DNA of 13,754 nucleotides from JAAYAY01 sp964429355 (GCA_964429355.1 CAYSCH010000262.1:1-13754); one strand, 5' to 3'; counted from the stretch's first letter, positions 1 through 7,157 are shown. Notes: a model not told the origin generated them from the letters alone. A program made the numbers and translations.

Positions 1-89
1 CGCCCCAAAGCCCCTGCCTTATCAGGTCGAAAATACAAAAGCTGACGTGCACCCGTCTGAGGTCGGCAGCGGCTCAGGCCCTTGGCAGA

Positions 90-956
90 GTGTTTCGGGA
101 CGATGAGAATGGCTCCATGCACGCGCATCGAATCCTGGTTCCGCTGTTCGTTATCGCTTCGCTGACGGTCGATCTTCTGGCTGTCGGTTCGCTGTCGAGC
201 CGCAATGCATGGCCCAACGGTTTCGGGGCTGCCGTGCTTGGCCTGGCGGTGGGACAGGTCAATCTGGCGACAGTATGGGGTGTGCTGGGATACGGCGGTT
301 TGCCCTGGCGAGTGGCCGCTCTGCTCATCGTGCCGATTGGTTGGGGGACCGCAATCGCCCAATTCGCTCCACAGATCAAGTCCGACTACCACGGTGCTGC
401 CACGTGGGGAGTACACTTCCTTACGCAAACGGTCGCCTTCGCGGCGATACTTGTTTTGATTCGCCTGTTCGGGGCCGTGCTGCTTCTCGATGATCCTGCG
501 CGCGGCGATCGGCCGATCCGCCGCCGACAGTTCAGCCTGGGTTACCTCTTTGCCTGGCTGACATCGACGTCTCTTGGGCTGAGTGCTCTGAAGGCCACCT
601 TCGACCGGGCAGGGCTCCAAGAGGCGAATCTCGCATGGAGCGGGACCCTGATCCTGGGGTTGACAGGAGCAATGATCGGCTTGACTGCCCTATGGCTGAT
701 TCTGGACACCCGCGGCCGATCGAAGAAGCTTGCTGCGACATTTGTCACCGCCGTGCCGGTCATTTGCGTTGTGTGCGCCATGCCGTTGTTTGCGATCCGC
801 TCCCCCATAGTATGGGGTTCGTATCTGCTCTGGCTGGTTGCCGGGCTGTATTCGGCCGCTGGATGGACCGTGTTACGCATCAGCGGATTTCGACTCGTCT
901 GGCTTGGAGAACGAAAGCCAGAACAGGCGGCCAACCGGTTCGAATCGTCGAAGTAA
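90..956 (+). CDS. Multi-pass membrane protein, function unknown
   Basis: I do not recognise a named family. The 288-residue product is strongly hydrophobic, with about eight likely membrane segments (roughly residues 14-34, 45-67, 73-92, 108-133, 149-168, 184-206, 214-235, 239-262). A charged cytoplasmic-type linker (DDPARGDRPIRRR, 134-146) precedes QFSLGYLFAWL. That basic linker plus FSL-type helix resembles a membrane element I associate with planctomycete proteins, so the phylum hint is inference. No catalytic motif is visible. The start is uncertain: GTG at 90 gives 288 residues, while ATG at 117 gives 279 and begins just before the first hydrophobic helix. Neither has a strong ribosome site. 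ATG 117 is equally or more likely. It appears to stand alone, with inverted repeats directly after its stop. Confidence 0.7.
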   Translation: MFRDDENGSMHAHRILVPLFVIASLTVDLLAVGSLSSRNAWPNGFGAAVLGLAVGQVNLATVWGVLGYGGLPWRVAALLIVPIGWGTAIAQFAPQIKSDYHGAATWGVHFLTQTVAFAAILVLIRLFGAVLLLDDPARGDRPIRRRQFSLGYLFAWLTSTSLGLSALKATFDRAGLQEANLAWSGTLILGLTGAMIGLTALWLILDTRGRSKKLAATFVTAVPVICVVCAMPLFAIRSPIVWGSYLLWLVAGLYSAAGWTVLRISGFRLVWLGERKPEQAANRFESSK

Positions 957-960
957 ACGC

Positions 961-999
961 GGGCGGACCAGAGGGCGCAGGCAGGGCAGGTGTCCGCCC
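961..999. repeat. Inverted repeat just after the first gene
   Basis: GGGCGGAC at 961-968 is exactly complementary to GTCCGCCC at 992-999, giving an 8-bp stem with a 23-nt loop that starts 5 bp after the stop codon at 956. There is no T tract after the second arm, so a classical intrinsic terminator is not supported. A transcript-end or mRNA-stabilising structure is possible. Confidence 0.35.
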
Positions 1000-1025
1000 C
1001 CGGGTACTGTAGTCTAGGTCTTTCG

Positions 1026-1053
1026 GGTGTCCACGGACACCGGCGAGGTTTTT
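1026..1053 (+). terminator. Short palindrome followed by a T run (possible terminator)
   Basis: GGTGTCC at 1026-1032 is followed after two bases by its reverse complement GGACACC at 1035-1041. As RNA this is a 6-bp stem with a CACG loop. Five T residues follow at 1049-1053, but 7 nt after the stem rather than directly after it, which weakens the terminator reading. A third copy of GGTGTCC lies at 989-995 inside the preceding inverted repeat. An operator for glgX is an alternative. The rest of the gene-free stretch 957-1332 holds no convincing gene. It has one imperfect direct repeat (CCGG..AGAATTC at 1217-1227 and 1232-1243) and a TAGAAT -10-like hexamer at 1236-1241 without a matching -35. 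Confidence 0.3.
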
Positions 1054-1332
1054 AGAGCCGCTACCAAAACCACCGGCTGTGCACATCCACGTGGGAAACT
1101 CGTACGTTTTGTGAGGGCTTCTTAGCAGGCGGAGAGGGCAGTCCGCATCGTGTGCCGCCCATGGACGCGAGGACAAGATTGGGTTCTCGATGTCCGAGAT
1201 CCTTCGAAATGTCGTGCCGGAGAATTCCGATCCGGTAGAATTCAGTCTCACTGGAGTGCCAGTCGTCCAGCAGAGGAGTCCAAACGGCCGGTAGAAAGTG
1301 GCAAGACGTCAAATTTTCGTCGAGAGGCCATT

Positions 1333-3531
1333 GTGGGTAGAAACGGAAGTGTTCGGATGTGGCCTGGCCACCCATACCCCCTGGGGGCCACGTGGGACGG
1401 GTCTGGTGTGAACTTCGCCGTATTTTCGGAACATGCCAGCCGCGTCGAACTGTGTCTGTTCGATTCGGTCGCAGCCACGGCCGAGTCGACGCGTTTAAGC
1501 CTGGAACAGCAAACGGACCTGGTCTGGCACTGCTACCTGCCGGGCGTGGGCCCGGGCCAGATTTATGGCTATCGTGTTCACGGCCGGTACGATCCGAAGA
1601 GCGGCCACCGCTTCAATCCGCACAAGGTCGTACTGGATCCCTACACGCGGGTCATCGCACGGCCCATCCGCTGGTCCGATACGATGTTTGGCTATCGGAT
1701 CGGTGACCCGTCGGAGGATCTGTCGTTGGATGAGCGAGACAACGCGGACTGCGCGCCGTTGGGGGCGGTCGTTTCCTCGAGTTTTTCGTGGGCGGGGGAC
1801 CGCCCGTTGCGCACTCCATGGCACAAGACGGTGATCTACGAAGTGCACGTCCGCGGCTTCAGCATGCGGCATCCGGGCGTGCCGGAAAACTTGCGGGGCA
1901 CGTATGCCGGACTGGCGTCGCCAACGGCGATCTCCCATTTCAAACGGTTGGGCATCACCGCGGTGGAACTGATGCCGGTTCACCATCATGTCGACGATCG
2001 CCACCTGGTGGAGAGAGGGCTCGCCAATTACTGGGGATACAACACGCTCGGCTTCCTTGCACCCGACACGAGGTATGCGTCGTCGCCGCATCTCGACACC
2101 GTTCGCCAGTTCAAGACTATGGTTCGTCGCCTGCACCAGGCCGGCATCGAAGTCATCCTCGACGTGGTCTACAACCACACGGGAGAGGGCAACCACCTGG
2201 GGCCGACGTTGTCGCTACGGGGGCTGGACAACGCCTCCTACTACCGTCTGGTGCCCGAGAATCGGCGCTACTACATGGACTACACGGGCTGCGGCAACAC
2301 GCTCAACATGCTGTCGCCGCGAGTGCTCCAGTTGATCATGGACAGCCTGCGCTACTGGGTTCTGGAAATGCATGTCGATGGTTTCCGCTTCGATTTGGCC
2401 AGCAGTCTGGCCAGGGAGTTGCACGCCGTCGACCGGTTGGGGGCCTTCTTCGACATCATTCATCAGGATCCCGTTCTCTCCCAGGTCAAGTTGATCGCCG
2501 AACCGTGGGATCTGGGCGAAGGCGGCTACCAGGTGGGGAACTTCCCTGTTCTCTGGACCGAGTGGAACGGCAAATACCGCGAGACGGTGCGCCACTTCTG
2601 GCGCGGAACCGGCGATGGAGTCTCCGAGTTTGCCACGAGGCTTTGCGGCAGCAGCGATCTCTACGAGTCCAGTGGCCGTAAGCCCTACGCGAGCATCAAT
2701 TACGTCACCTGCCATGACGGATTTACCCTGCGAGACCTCGTAAGCTATAACCACAAACACAACGAAGCGAACGGCGACAACAACCGGGACGGCGATTCGC
2801 ATAATCTGAGCTGGAATTGCGGTCACGAAGGCCCGACGGGCGACGAGACCATTCGGCACCTCCGCGATCGCCAGATTCGCAACCTCATGGCGACCCTGCT
2901 CCTTTCGCAGGGAGTTCCCATGATCCGCAGCGGCGACGAACTGCGCCAGACGCAGCTTGGGAACAACAACACCTATTGCCAGGACAACGAACTGAGCTGG
3001 TTGAACTGGCACATCGATGCCGAAGACAAGAAGTTTCTTGATCTGGTGCGGCGGCTGGTTCGCTTCCGGCACGGAAACCCCGTGCTCACGCGCAGGCAAT
3101 TTTTCGAGGGCCGGCAGATCCGCGGCCGGGATCCGACGGACATCCTATGGCTGACGCCATCGGGGCGGGAAATGGTCGATTCGGATTGGTGGTCGACGAA
3201 GGAGCGTGTTCTGGGCGTCCGCCTGGACGGCAGAATGATCGACGAGGTCGACGAGCGAGGGCGTGCTATCGTCGGCCAGACACTTCTGATTCTGTTCAAC
3301 GCCCAGGATCGCCGCATACCGTTCGTTCTTCCCCCGACCGGCCCCAACGAAGTGTGGCGGCTGGTCCTCGACACGAACAACGAATACCCCAGGCACACGC
3401 GTTACGTGGCGGCGAATACCTTCGCGCTGGCTGGCCGCTCCGTGGCTCTGTTTGAACTCCATACGTCCTTGCGAAAGAAACTGGCAAGGTACTTTCAGAG
3501 GAGATTGAAGCCTGGGAGAGAGATGGAGTAG
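1333..3531 (+). CDS. glgX: Glycogen debranching enzyme GlgX (isoamylase-type, GH13)
   Basis: Hydrolyses alpha-1,6 branch points of glycogen or limit dextrins in the cytoplasm. The protein opens with a CBM48/isoamylase N-domain (WPGHPYPLGATWDGSGVNFAVFSE from about residue 10). It then has all four GH13 regions: DVVYNHT (277-283), GFRFDLAS with nucleophile Asp354, IAEPWD with acid/base Glu390, and TCHDGFTL with His461-Asp462. RSGDE and NNNTYCQDNELSW follow, typical of GlgX/TreX. At 732 residues it is within the family range. The frame is open back to a GTG at 1150 (793 aa), but those extra residues are unlike the family. I prefer GTG 1333, with GAGAGG at 1322-1327. ATG 1357 (GGAAG at 1345-1349) is also good. 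It is monocistronic here, with no other glycogen genes in the window. A TreX-type isoamylase is the only real alternative name. Confidence 0.93.
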   Translation: MGRNGSVRMWPGHPYPLGATWDGSGVNFAVFSEHASRVELCLFDSVAATAESTRLSLEQQTDLVWHCYLPGVGPGQIYGYRVHGRYDPKSGHRFNPHKVVLDPYTRVIARPIRWSDTMFGYRIGDPSEDLSLDERDNADCAPLGAVVSSSFSWAGDRPLRTPWHKTVIYEVHVRGFSMRHPGVPENLRGTYAGLASPTAISHFKRLGITAVELMPVHHHVDDRHLVERGLANYWGYNTLGFLAPDTRYASSPHLDTVRQFKTMVRRLHQAGIEVILDVVYNHTGEGNHLGPTLSLRGLDNASYYRLVPENRRYYMDYTGCGNTLNMLSPRVLQLIMDSLRYWVLEMHVDGFRFDLASSLARELHAVDRLGAFFDIIHQDPVLSQVKLIAEPWDLGEGGYQVGNFPVLWTEWNGKYRETVRHFWRGTGDGVSEFATRLCGSSDLYESSGRKPYASINYVTCHDGFTLRDLVSYNHKHNEANGDNNRDGDSHNLSWNCGHEGPTGDETIRHLRDRQIRNLMATLLLSQGVPMIRSGDELRQTQLGNNNTYCQDNELSWLNWHIDAEDKKFLDLVRRLVRFRHGNPVLTRRQFFEGRQIRGRDPTDILWLTPSGREMVDSDWWSTKERVLGVRLDGRMIDEVDERGRAIVGQTLLILFNAQDRRIPFVLPPTGPNEVWRLVLDTNNEYPRHTRYVAANTFALAGRSVALFELHTSLRKKLARYFQRRLKPGREME

Positions 3532-3576
3532 CCAGGGCTCGAACAACGGCGGGCGGATCTCAAGTATCGGCAGGAT

Positions 3577-3597
3577 CTTTCGGCCGGTGCCCGAAGG
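3577..3597. repeat. Stem-loop in the convergent gap
   Basis: CTTTCGG at 3577-3583 pairs with CCGAAGG at 3591-3597 (7 bp, one G-T wobble) around a 7-nt loop, 45 bp after the glgX stop. No T tract follows, so it is not a convincing terminator by itself. It is the first of four stem-loops in the gene-free stretch 3532-3773. Confidence 0.3.
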
Positions 3598-3608
3598 CGC
3601 AATAAACT

Positions 3609-3660
3609 GGGCGTCGCCGGCAATGTCCGTATTACCGGGGACGCCCTACGCTGCAGCGTA
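3609..3660. repeat. Long imperfect hairpin plus adjacent perfect palindrome
   Basis: Bases 3609-3646 form one long hairpin. GGGCGTC (3609-3615) pairs with GACGCCC (3640-3646), then a G/G mismatch. CCGG (3617-3620) pairs with CCGG (3635-3638), then a C/A mismatch. AATG (3622-3625) pairs with TATT (3630-3633, one wobble), leaving a TCCG loop. Directly abutting it, TACGCTGCAGCGTA at 3647-3660 is a perfect 14-base palindrome. This is more structure than an ordinary terminator needs and has no T tail. It could be a dispersed palindromic (REP-like) repeat, a bidirectional transcription block, or a protein-binding site. Confidence 0.45.
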
Positions 3661-3700
3661 TCCAAATGTGTTCGTGGCGAAGGCGAGGAACGATCGGGTG

Positions 3701-3719
3701 GGAAAACACCCGTTTTCCT
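3701..3719. terminator. Candidate terminator between convergent genes
   Basis: GGAAAAC (3701-3707), loop ACCC, GTTTTCC (3712-3718) makes a perfect 7-bp stem, extendable by one G-T pair. It sits between the ends of glgX (plus) and the oxidoreductase (minus), where a bidirectional terminator is expected. The A/T-rich arms put T residues in the 3' arm on either strand, but there is no clean T run beyond it. Confidence 0.4.
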
Positions 3720-3773
3720 CCTGCGTCGGACATATCCTCGCTCACGCGTTGGGTTTCTGTGCGAGGCCGGCCG

Positions 3774-4955
3774 CTACTTCACGTCGTCCAAGTTGACGGG
3801 GCGACCCTCTTCCGCAGAGAGGAGGGAGGCTTCGAGCACTCGTTGGGTCTGGTAGGCGTCTTCGAAGTCTGGAATGGGAATCGTCGGCTGCTCGCCGGCG
3901 AGGACGCGGAGGATGTCGTAGGCCTGGTTCGTGAAGCCGTGCTCGTAGCCGATCAGGTGTGCGTCGGGCCACCAGTTGGCGACGTAGGGGTGATCACCGC
4001 CGTGGGTGCACATGATCGTCGACCAACCTTGAACGGCCCGCGGGAGGCGGGCGTCGTAGTAATCGAGTTCGTTCATGCGTTCGAAATTGAACTTGAGCGA
4101 ACCCTTGGTGCCGTTGATCTCGAAGCCGTTACGGTTCTGATTGCCCGTAGCCTGGCGGGCCGCCTCGAAGCTGGCTACGGCGCCGCCGGAGAAGCGAGCG
4201 AGGAACAAGACCGCGTCGTCGACGGTCACCTTGCCCTTCCCGCCAGCCGCCTTGCCGCCATCGGCAATGTTGCCGCCGGCAACGCCGCCTGCCAGGGTGC
4301 GTTCCTTGATGAACGTCTCCGCGATGGCGCCGGCGATCTGGGTGATCTCCTGGCCGGTAACGAATCGCGTCATGTCGATGATGTGGGCGTTGAGGTCGCC
4401 GTGGGCACCCGAGCCGGCCCACTCCTTCTCGAATCGCCAGAGCAGGGGGACGGACTCGCCAGCCCAGTCCTGGAGATAGACGGCTCGCACGTGGCGGATC
4501 TCGCCGAGTTCACCGGCGGTGACCATCTTGTGGGCCAGGGCGACGGCGGGAACGCGGCGGTAGTTGAACCAGACAAAGGTTTTCACGCCCTTGGCCTTGG
4601 CGGTCTGGGCCATGACGCGGGCATCGTCGAGGGTGCCGGCGATCGGCTTCTCGCAGGCGACGGCTTTGCCGGCCTCGATAGCCGCCCGTGCGGGCGGTGC
4701 GTGCATGTAGTTGGGAGTGACGATATCGACCAGACCAATCTCATTCGATTGGACGAGGGATTTCCAGTCCGTGGAGGCTTTTTGCCAACCCCAATTGTCG
4801 GCAAAAACCTGGGGACTTTCTTCTGGTTGCCCGAACACCGTATGCATGACCGGCTTCAGGGGCGGCTTGAAGAACTTTGCGACTTGCCCCCAAGCATTCG
4901 AGTGCGTGCGGCCCATGAACCCCTGGCCAATGAGGGCGACATTGATAGTAGCCAT
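3774..4955 (-). CDS. Gfo/Idh/MocA family oxidoreductase
   Basis: A soluble NAD(P)-dependent dehydrogenase of the glucose-fructose oxidoreductase/inositol dehydrogenase/MocA group, probably acting on a sugar, inositol or derivative. The substrate cannot be read from sequence. Residues 4-15 (INVALIGQGFMG) form the Rossmann GxGxxG loop. CEKPIAG (101-107) carries the family EKP motif with the catalytic lysine. GDLNAHIID (186-194) matches the family G-D-x-x-x-H-x-x-D motif. The C-terminal half is the usual beta-sheet substrate domain. A Gly/Ala-rich insertion with few bulky residues (about 222-241) interrupts it and looks like a flexible loop. At 393 residues it is full length. The ATG at 4953-4955 has a strong GGAGGAG ribosome site 8 bases upstream. 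It is transcribed alone, convergent with glgX and divergent from the 5359 gene, with a candidate promoter at 5095-5123. Confidence 0.92.
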   Translation of the reverse strand: MATINVALIGQGFMGRTHSNAWGQVAKFFKPPLKPVMHTVFGQPEESPQVFADNWGWQKASTDWKSLVQSNEIGLVDIVTPNYMHAPPARAAIEAGKAVACEKPIAGTLDDARVMAQTAKAKGVKTFVWFNYRRVPAVALAHKMVTAGELGEIRHVRAVYLQDWAGESVPLLWRFEKEWAGSGAHGDLNAHIIDMTRFVTGQEITQIAGAIAETFIKERTLAGGVAGGNIADGGKAAGGKGKVTVDDAVLFLARFSGGAVASFEAARQATGNQNRNGFEINGTKGSLKFNFERMNELDYYDARLPRAVQGWSTIMCTHGGDHPYVANWWPDAHLIGYEHGFTNQAYDILRVLAGEQPTIPIPDFEDAYQTQRVLEASLLSAEEGRPVNLDDVK

Positions 4956-5094
4956 GCTGGTATCTCCTCCACGACAACGATATGGTTCTCAAGCGGTTTG
5001 AGATGCTGAACAGACTCACGGAAGTCTTCGCCGGGATCCGGCCGGCACGACCGGCGGTCGCGCCAGCAGGTCTCGAGACAACTATCGCTTGGCG

Positions 5095-5123
5095 TTTATA
5101 GAGGGTTCGAAGGCCATTTGCAA
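5095..5123 (-). promoter_or_regulatory. Sigma70-like promoter for the oxidoreductase gene
   Basis: Read on the minus strand, TTGCAA (5118-5123) is followed after exactly 17 bp by TATAAA (5095-5100), matching 4/6 and 5/6 of the sigma70 consensus. The transcript would start near 5088 and carry a leader of about 130 nt before the ATG at 4955. The rest of the gene-free stretch 4956-5358 holds no convincing protein gene. It has two small stem-loops (5140-5160, arms GGGCAA/TTGCCC; 5176-5193, arms around a CGAG loop) and the small leader ORF described separately. Confidence 0.5.
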
Positions 5124-5299
5124 GAGCCTGGTCAAGCCTGGGCAAAATTCGCGCTTGCCCCAATCCGGCGGATTCCTCCCAACGAGTTGGGGGAAGGAGA
5201 GCGACTGCGTCGGGTCGAAAACCGCCTTTCGGCTGGCCGTTGTTCTGCGGGTACGAACCTGTTGCATCCGCCTGGATGAAAATGGAAAAAGGAGGTAAG

Positions 5300-5410
5300 A
5301 TGCTCACCAGGGGGACAAGTCACGTTTCCCAGGACAATTCAGAACGAAGGGGACCTCAATGGCTCGTTATCGTACGTATGGCTGGGGAGTCGGCTTGGCA
5401 ACTGGTTTGA
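5300..5410 (+). CDS. Possible 36-codon leader ORF with a very strong ribosome site
   Basis: ATG at 5300 follows AAAAAGGAGG (5286-5295) with a 4-base spacer, the strongest Shine-Dalgarno in the window. The frame runs 36 codons (starting MLTRGTSHVSQDNSERR) to TGA at 5408-5410. It overlaps the first 52 bases of the 178-residue gene in another frame. The peptide has no recognisable domain. It may be a regulatory leader whose translation affects initiation at 5359, or a chance ORF behind an incidental purine tract. I cannot tell which from sequence alone. Confidence 0.25.
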   Translation: MLTRGTSHVSQDNSERRGPQWLVIVRMAGESAWQLV

Positions 5411-5895
5411 TTATTGGGCTGATTCTGGGCGGCTTTTGGCCGCACGTGCCCCTCCACGCCTCGGCAACGGACCGCGTCGAGAACTTTGCCATCGCCACTG
5501 GGTTTATGGATGCGGAAACCGAAGCGGTCTTCTACCTGGATTACCTGACGGGGAATCTCAATGCGGCGGTCCCGTCGCGGAAATCGCAAGCATTCCAGGC
5601 GTTCTTTACCACCAACGTGCACGCCGATCTGCAGACGGCACTGAGCGCCGCGGGAGTCCAGGCTCCTCAGAGCCCGAAGTATCTCCTGGTGACGGGAACG
5701 GCCAACATGGTTAATCGGGGCAACACCTACTTCGGAAAAACCATCGTTTACGTTGCCGAGACCAACACGGGCATGGTCCTGGCCTACGCAGTCCCCTGGT
5801 CGCGCGAGGCCTACTCGGCGGACAAGCTGTACCAGGGACGGCTGATCCCCTGGGCCAGCCAGCAGTTCAGCGCAGCCATGCTCCGCCCGCAGTAA
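5359..5895 (+). CDS. Membrane-anchored protein of unknown function (planctomycete-type)
   Basis: The 178-residue product has one N-terminal membrane helix (about residues 7-27, rich in Gly/Ile/Leu) behind a short basic tip (ARYR). A globular domain follows that should face the periplasm. The segment RVENFAIATGFMDAETEAVF and the following YLDYLTGNLNAAV resemble a family I recall as common in Planctomycetes with no assigned role. The body alternates hydrophobic and polar residues, as in a beta-rich fold (KYLLVTGTANM, TIVYVAETNTGMVLAY). There are no cysteines and no evident catalytic motif. The ATG is preceded by GAAGGGGACC, an adequate ribosome site. It lies 51 bp upstream of thiS on the same strand, so co-transcription is likely, but nothing ties it to thiamine chemically. 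Confidence 0.75.
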   Translation: MARYRTYGWGVGLATGLIIGLILGGFWPHVPLHASATDRVENFAIATGFMDAETEAVFYLDYLTGNLNAAVPSRKSQAFQAFFTTNVHADLQTALSAAGVQAPQSPKYLLVTGTANMVNRGNTYFGKTIVYVAETNTGMVLAYAVPWSREAYSADKLYQGRLIPWASQQFSAAMLRPQ

Positions 5896-5946
5896 CTCCC
5901 TGGAAGAATCGTTGTTTTGCACATCTCCCCGATAACGCTGCCTACA

Positions 5947-6147
5947 GTGAAACTCACCGTCAACGGCAATTTGCTGGATCTCACCGACGGGTTGACCGTA
6001 TCTGCCCTCCTCGAGGGACTCGATCTGGCCGGCAAGTTTGTCGCCGTGGAGGTCAATCTGGAGTTGGTCCCCAAGGCTCGGCACGCCTGTCATGTTCTGT
6101 CAGACGGGGATCGCGTGGAGATTGTCACGCTCGTAGGTGGAGGATAA
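5947..6147 (+). CDS. thiS: Sulfur carrier protein ThiS
   Basis: Small ubiquitin-like sulfur carrier of thiamine thiazole synthesis. Its C-terminal Gly-Gly is adenylated by ThiF and converted to a thiocarboxylate that donates sulfur to the thiazole made by ThiG. The sequence has the beta-grasp pattern (KLTVNGNLLDL, then VSALLEGLDL, then FVAVEVNLELVPKA) and ends DGDRVEIVTLVGGG, the diagnostic tail. From GTG 5947 it is 66 residues, the usual length, beginning VKLTVNG like other ThiS proteins. An in-frame TTG at 5917 (76 residues, GGAAGA upstream) is an alternative start, because GTG 5947 lacks a clear ribosome site. Its stop lies 4 bp before the thiG start, so the pair is translationally linked. 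No thiF, thiH or thiO is in the window. Confidence 0.93.
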   Translation: MKLTVNGNLLDLTDGLTVSALLEGLDLAGKFVAVEVNLELVPKARHACHVLSDGDRVEIVTLVGGG

Positions 6148-6151
6148 TTGC

Positions 6152-6979
6152 ATGCCCCCCCAGAATATCAGCGACGCCCCGCTCAGAATCGGTTCCCACA
6201 GTTTTAAGAGCCGCTTGATTGTTGGCACGGGGAAGTATGCCACCTACGAGCAAATGGCCACCGCCCTCGAAGTCGCCGGTGCCGAGTGCATCACAGTGGC
6301 CGTTCGGCGCGAACGGCTGATCGACGCGGAAGGAAAGAGCTTGCTCGACTTCATCGATACAGCTCGCTACACGATCCTCCCCAACACGGCAGGTTGCTTC
6401 ACAGCCGAAGACGCGGTGCGCGTGGCGCGCCTGGGGCGTGAGATCTTGGATCAAATGGGAAATTCAGGGAAAGACTGGGTCAAGCTCGAGGTGCTCGGCG
6501 ACACGAAGACTCTCTTGCCCGATCCCATAGCAACTCTCCAGGCAACTGAGCAATTGGTGGCCGATGGATTCCAGGTGCTGGTCTACACCTCGGACGACGC
6601 GGTTTGCGCGCGGCGGCTCAAGGAGGCGGGGGCAACGAGTGTGATGCCGGCGGGCAGCCCGATTGGCTCAGGGCAGGGGATTCTCAACCCGAACGCCCTG
6701 CGAATTTGCATGGAGTACCTCAAAGACGGGGATCCCGGCTATCCGGTGATCGTCGATGCCGGAGTCGGCACCGCCAGCGATGTGACAGGTGCCATGGAAT
6801 TGGGCGTCGATGGCGTGCTGCTGAACACAGGGATAGCTCACGCGAAGGACCCGATCCGGATGGCCCATGCCATGCGGCTGGCCTGTGAATCGGGCCGTCA
6901 GGCTTTTCTGGCTGGCCGCATTCCGAAGAAGCTCTACGCCACTGCATCGAGCCCGATTGAAGGCACGATCGTCGGTTAG
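6152..6979 (+). CDS. thiG: Thiazole synthase ThiG
   Basis: Makes the thiazole phosphate of thiamine from 1-deoxy-D-xylulose 5-phosphate, dehydroglycine and the ThiS thiocarboxylate, in the cytoplasm. The whole TIM barrel is present. RLIVGTGKY (21-29), ITVAVRR (47-53) and LPNTAGC (76-82) come first. WVKLEVLGD carries the Schiff-base Lys111. YTSDD, SPIGSGQGI, VDAGVGTASD and GVDGVLLNTGIAHA follow. At 275 residues it is slightly longer than the usual 255-270 because of a short N-tail. ATG 6152 is chosen over the in-frame GTG 6137 because GGAGG at 6139-6143 sits 8 bases before it. That ribosome site lies inside the Gly-Gly codons of thiS. Possible regulation is unclear: I see no TPP riboswitch upstream. 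Confidence 0.96.
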   Translation: MPPQNISDAPLRIGSHSFKSRLIVGTGKYATYEQMATALEVAGAECITVAVRRERLIDAEGKSLLDFIDTARYTILPNTAGCFTAEDAVRVARLGREILDQMGNSGKDWVKLEVLGDTKTLLPDPIATLQATEQLVADGFQVLVYTSDDAVCARRLKEAGATSVMPAGSPIGSGQGILNPNALRICMEYLKDGDPGYPVIVDAGVGTASDVTGAMELGVDGVLLNTGIAHAKDPIRMAHAMRLACESGRQAFLAGRIPKKLYATASSPIEGTIVG

Positions 6980-7084
6980 TATCCGCCGGTGCGCCTGACA
7001 CGGTCTTTCGCATTCTGCTCGGTCCTCGCCCGGGGAGCTGGCTGCCCCCCCCAGTCGTTCAAGGCGCCGATCGAGGGCGGTCAA

Positions 7085-7112
7085 TTGCATTTCTGCGGGA
7101 ATGGCCGATAAT
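7085..7112 (+). promoter_or_regulatory. Candidate promoter for guaB
   Basis: TTGCAT (7085-7090) and GATAAT (7107-7112, 5/6 match to the -10 consensus) are separated by 16 bp. The start would fall near 7119, giving a leader of about 40 nt to ATG 7158. This placement argues against the upstream ATG at 7101 as the guaB start. The -35 match is poor (3/6). Nothing else is recognisable in the gap 6980-7157. Confidence 0.35.
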
Positions 7113-7157
7113 GACGAGTTTCTACTTTCCCGCCCTCGAAGACCAGGAAGAGCCGGA

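Noticed and set aside
1..89. Possible 3' end of an upstream gene at the left edge
   Set aside because: One frame is open to TGA at 43-45, but fourteen codons are too few to support a call.
1150..1332. N-terminal extension of glgX from GTG 1150
   Set aside because: The extra 61 residues do not resemble the family and the GTG lacks a properly spaced ribosome site, whereas GTG 1333 has one.
3587..3796. 69-codon plus-strand ORF in the convergent gap
   Set aside because: It runs through the stem-loop array and into the 3' end of the oppositely transcribed oxidoreductase, and its composition is not protein-like.
3666..5009. 447-codon open frame on the plus strand opposite the oxidoreductase
   Set aside because: The minus-strand gene has Rossmann and EKP motifs and a strong ribosome site. 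The plus-strand translation is a shadow without domain signal.
5089..5298. 69-codon plus-strand ORF ending at the strong ribosome site
   Set aside because: It begins with TTG beside the predicted minus-strand -10 box, has no ribosome site and no recognisable domain.
4956..5946. TPP riboswitch upstream of thiS-thiG
   Set aside because: I searched for the conserved CTGAGA and the ACCTGATCTGGATAATGCC-like core and found nothing close enough.
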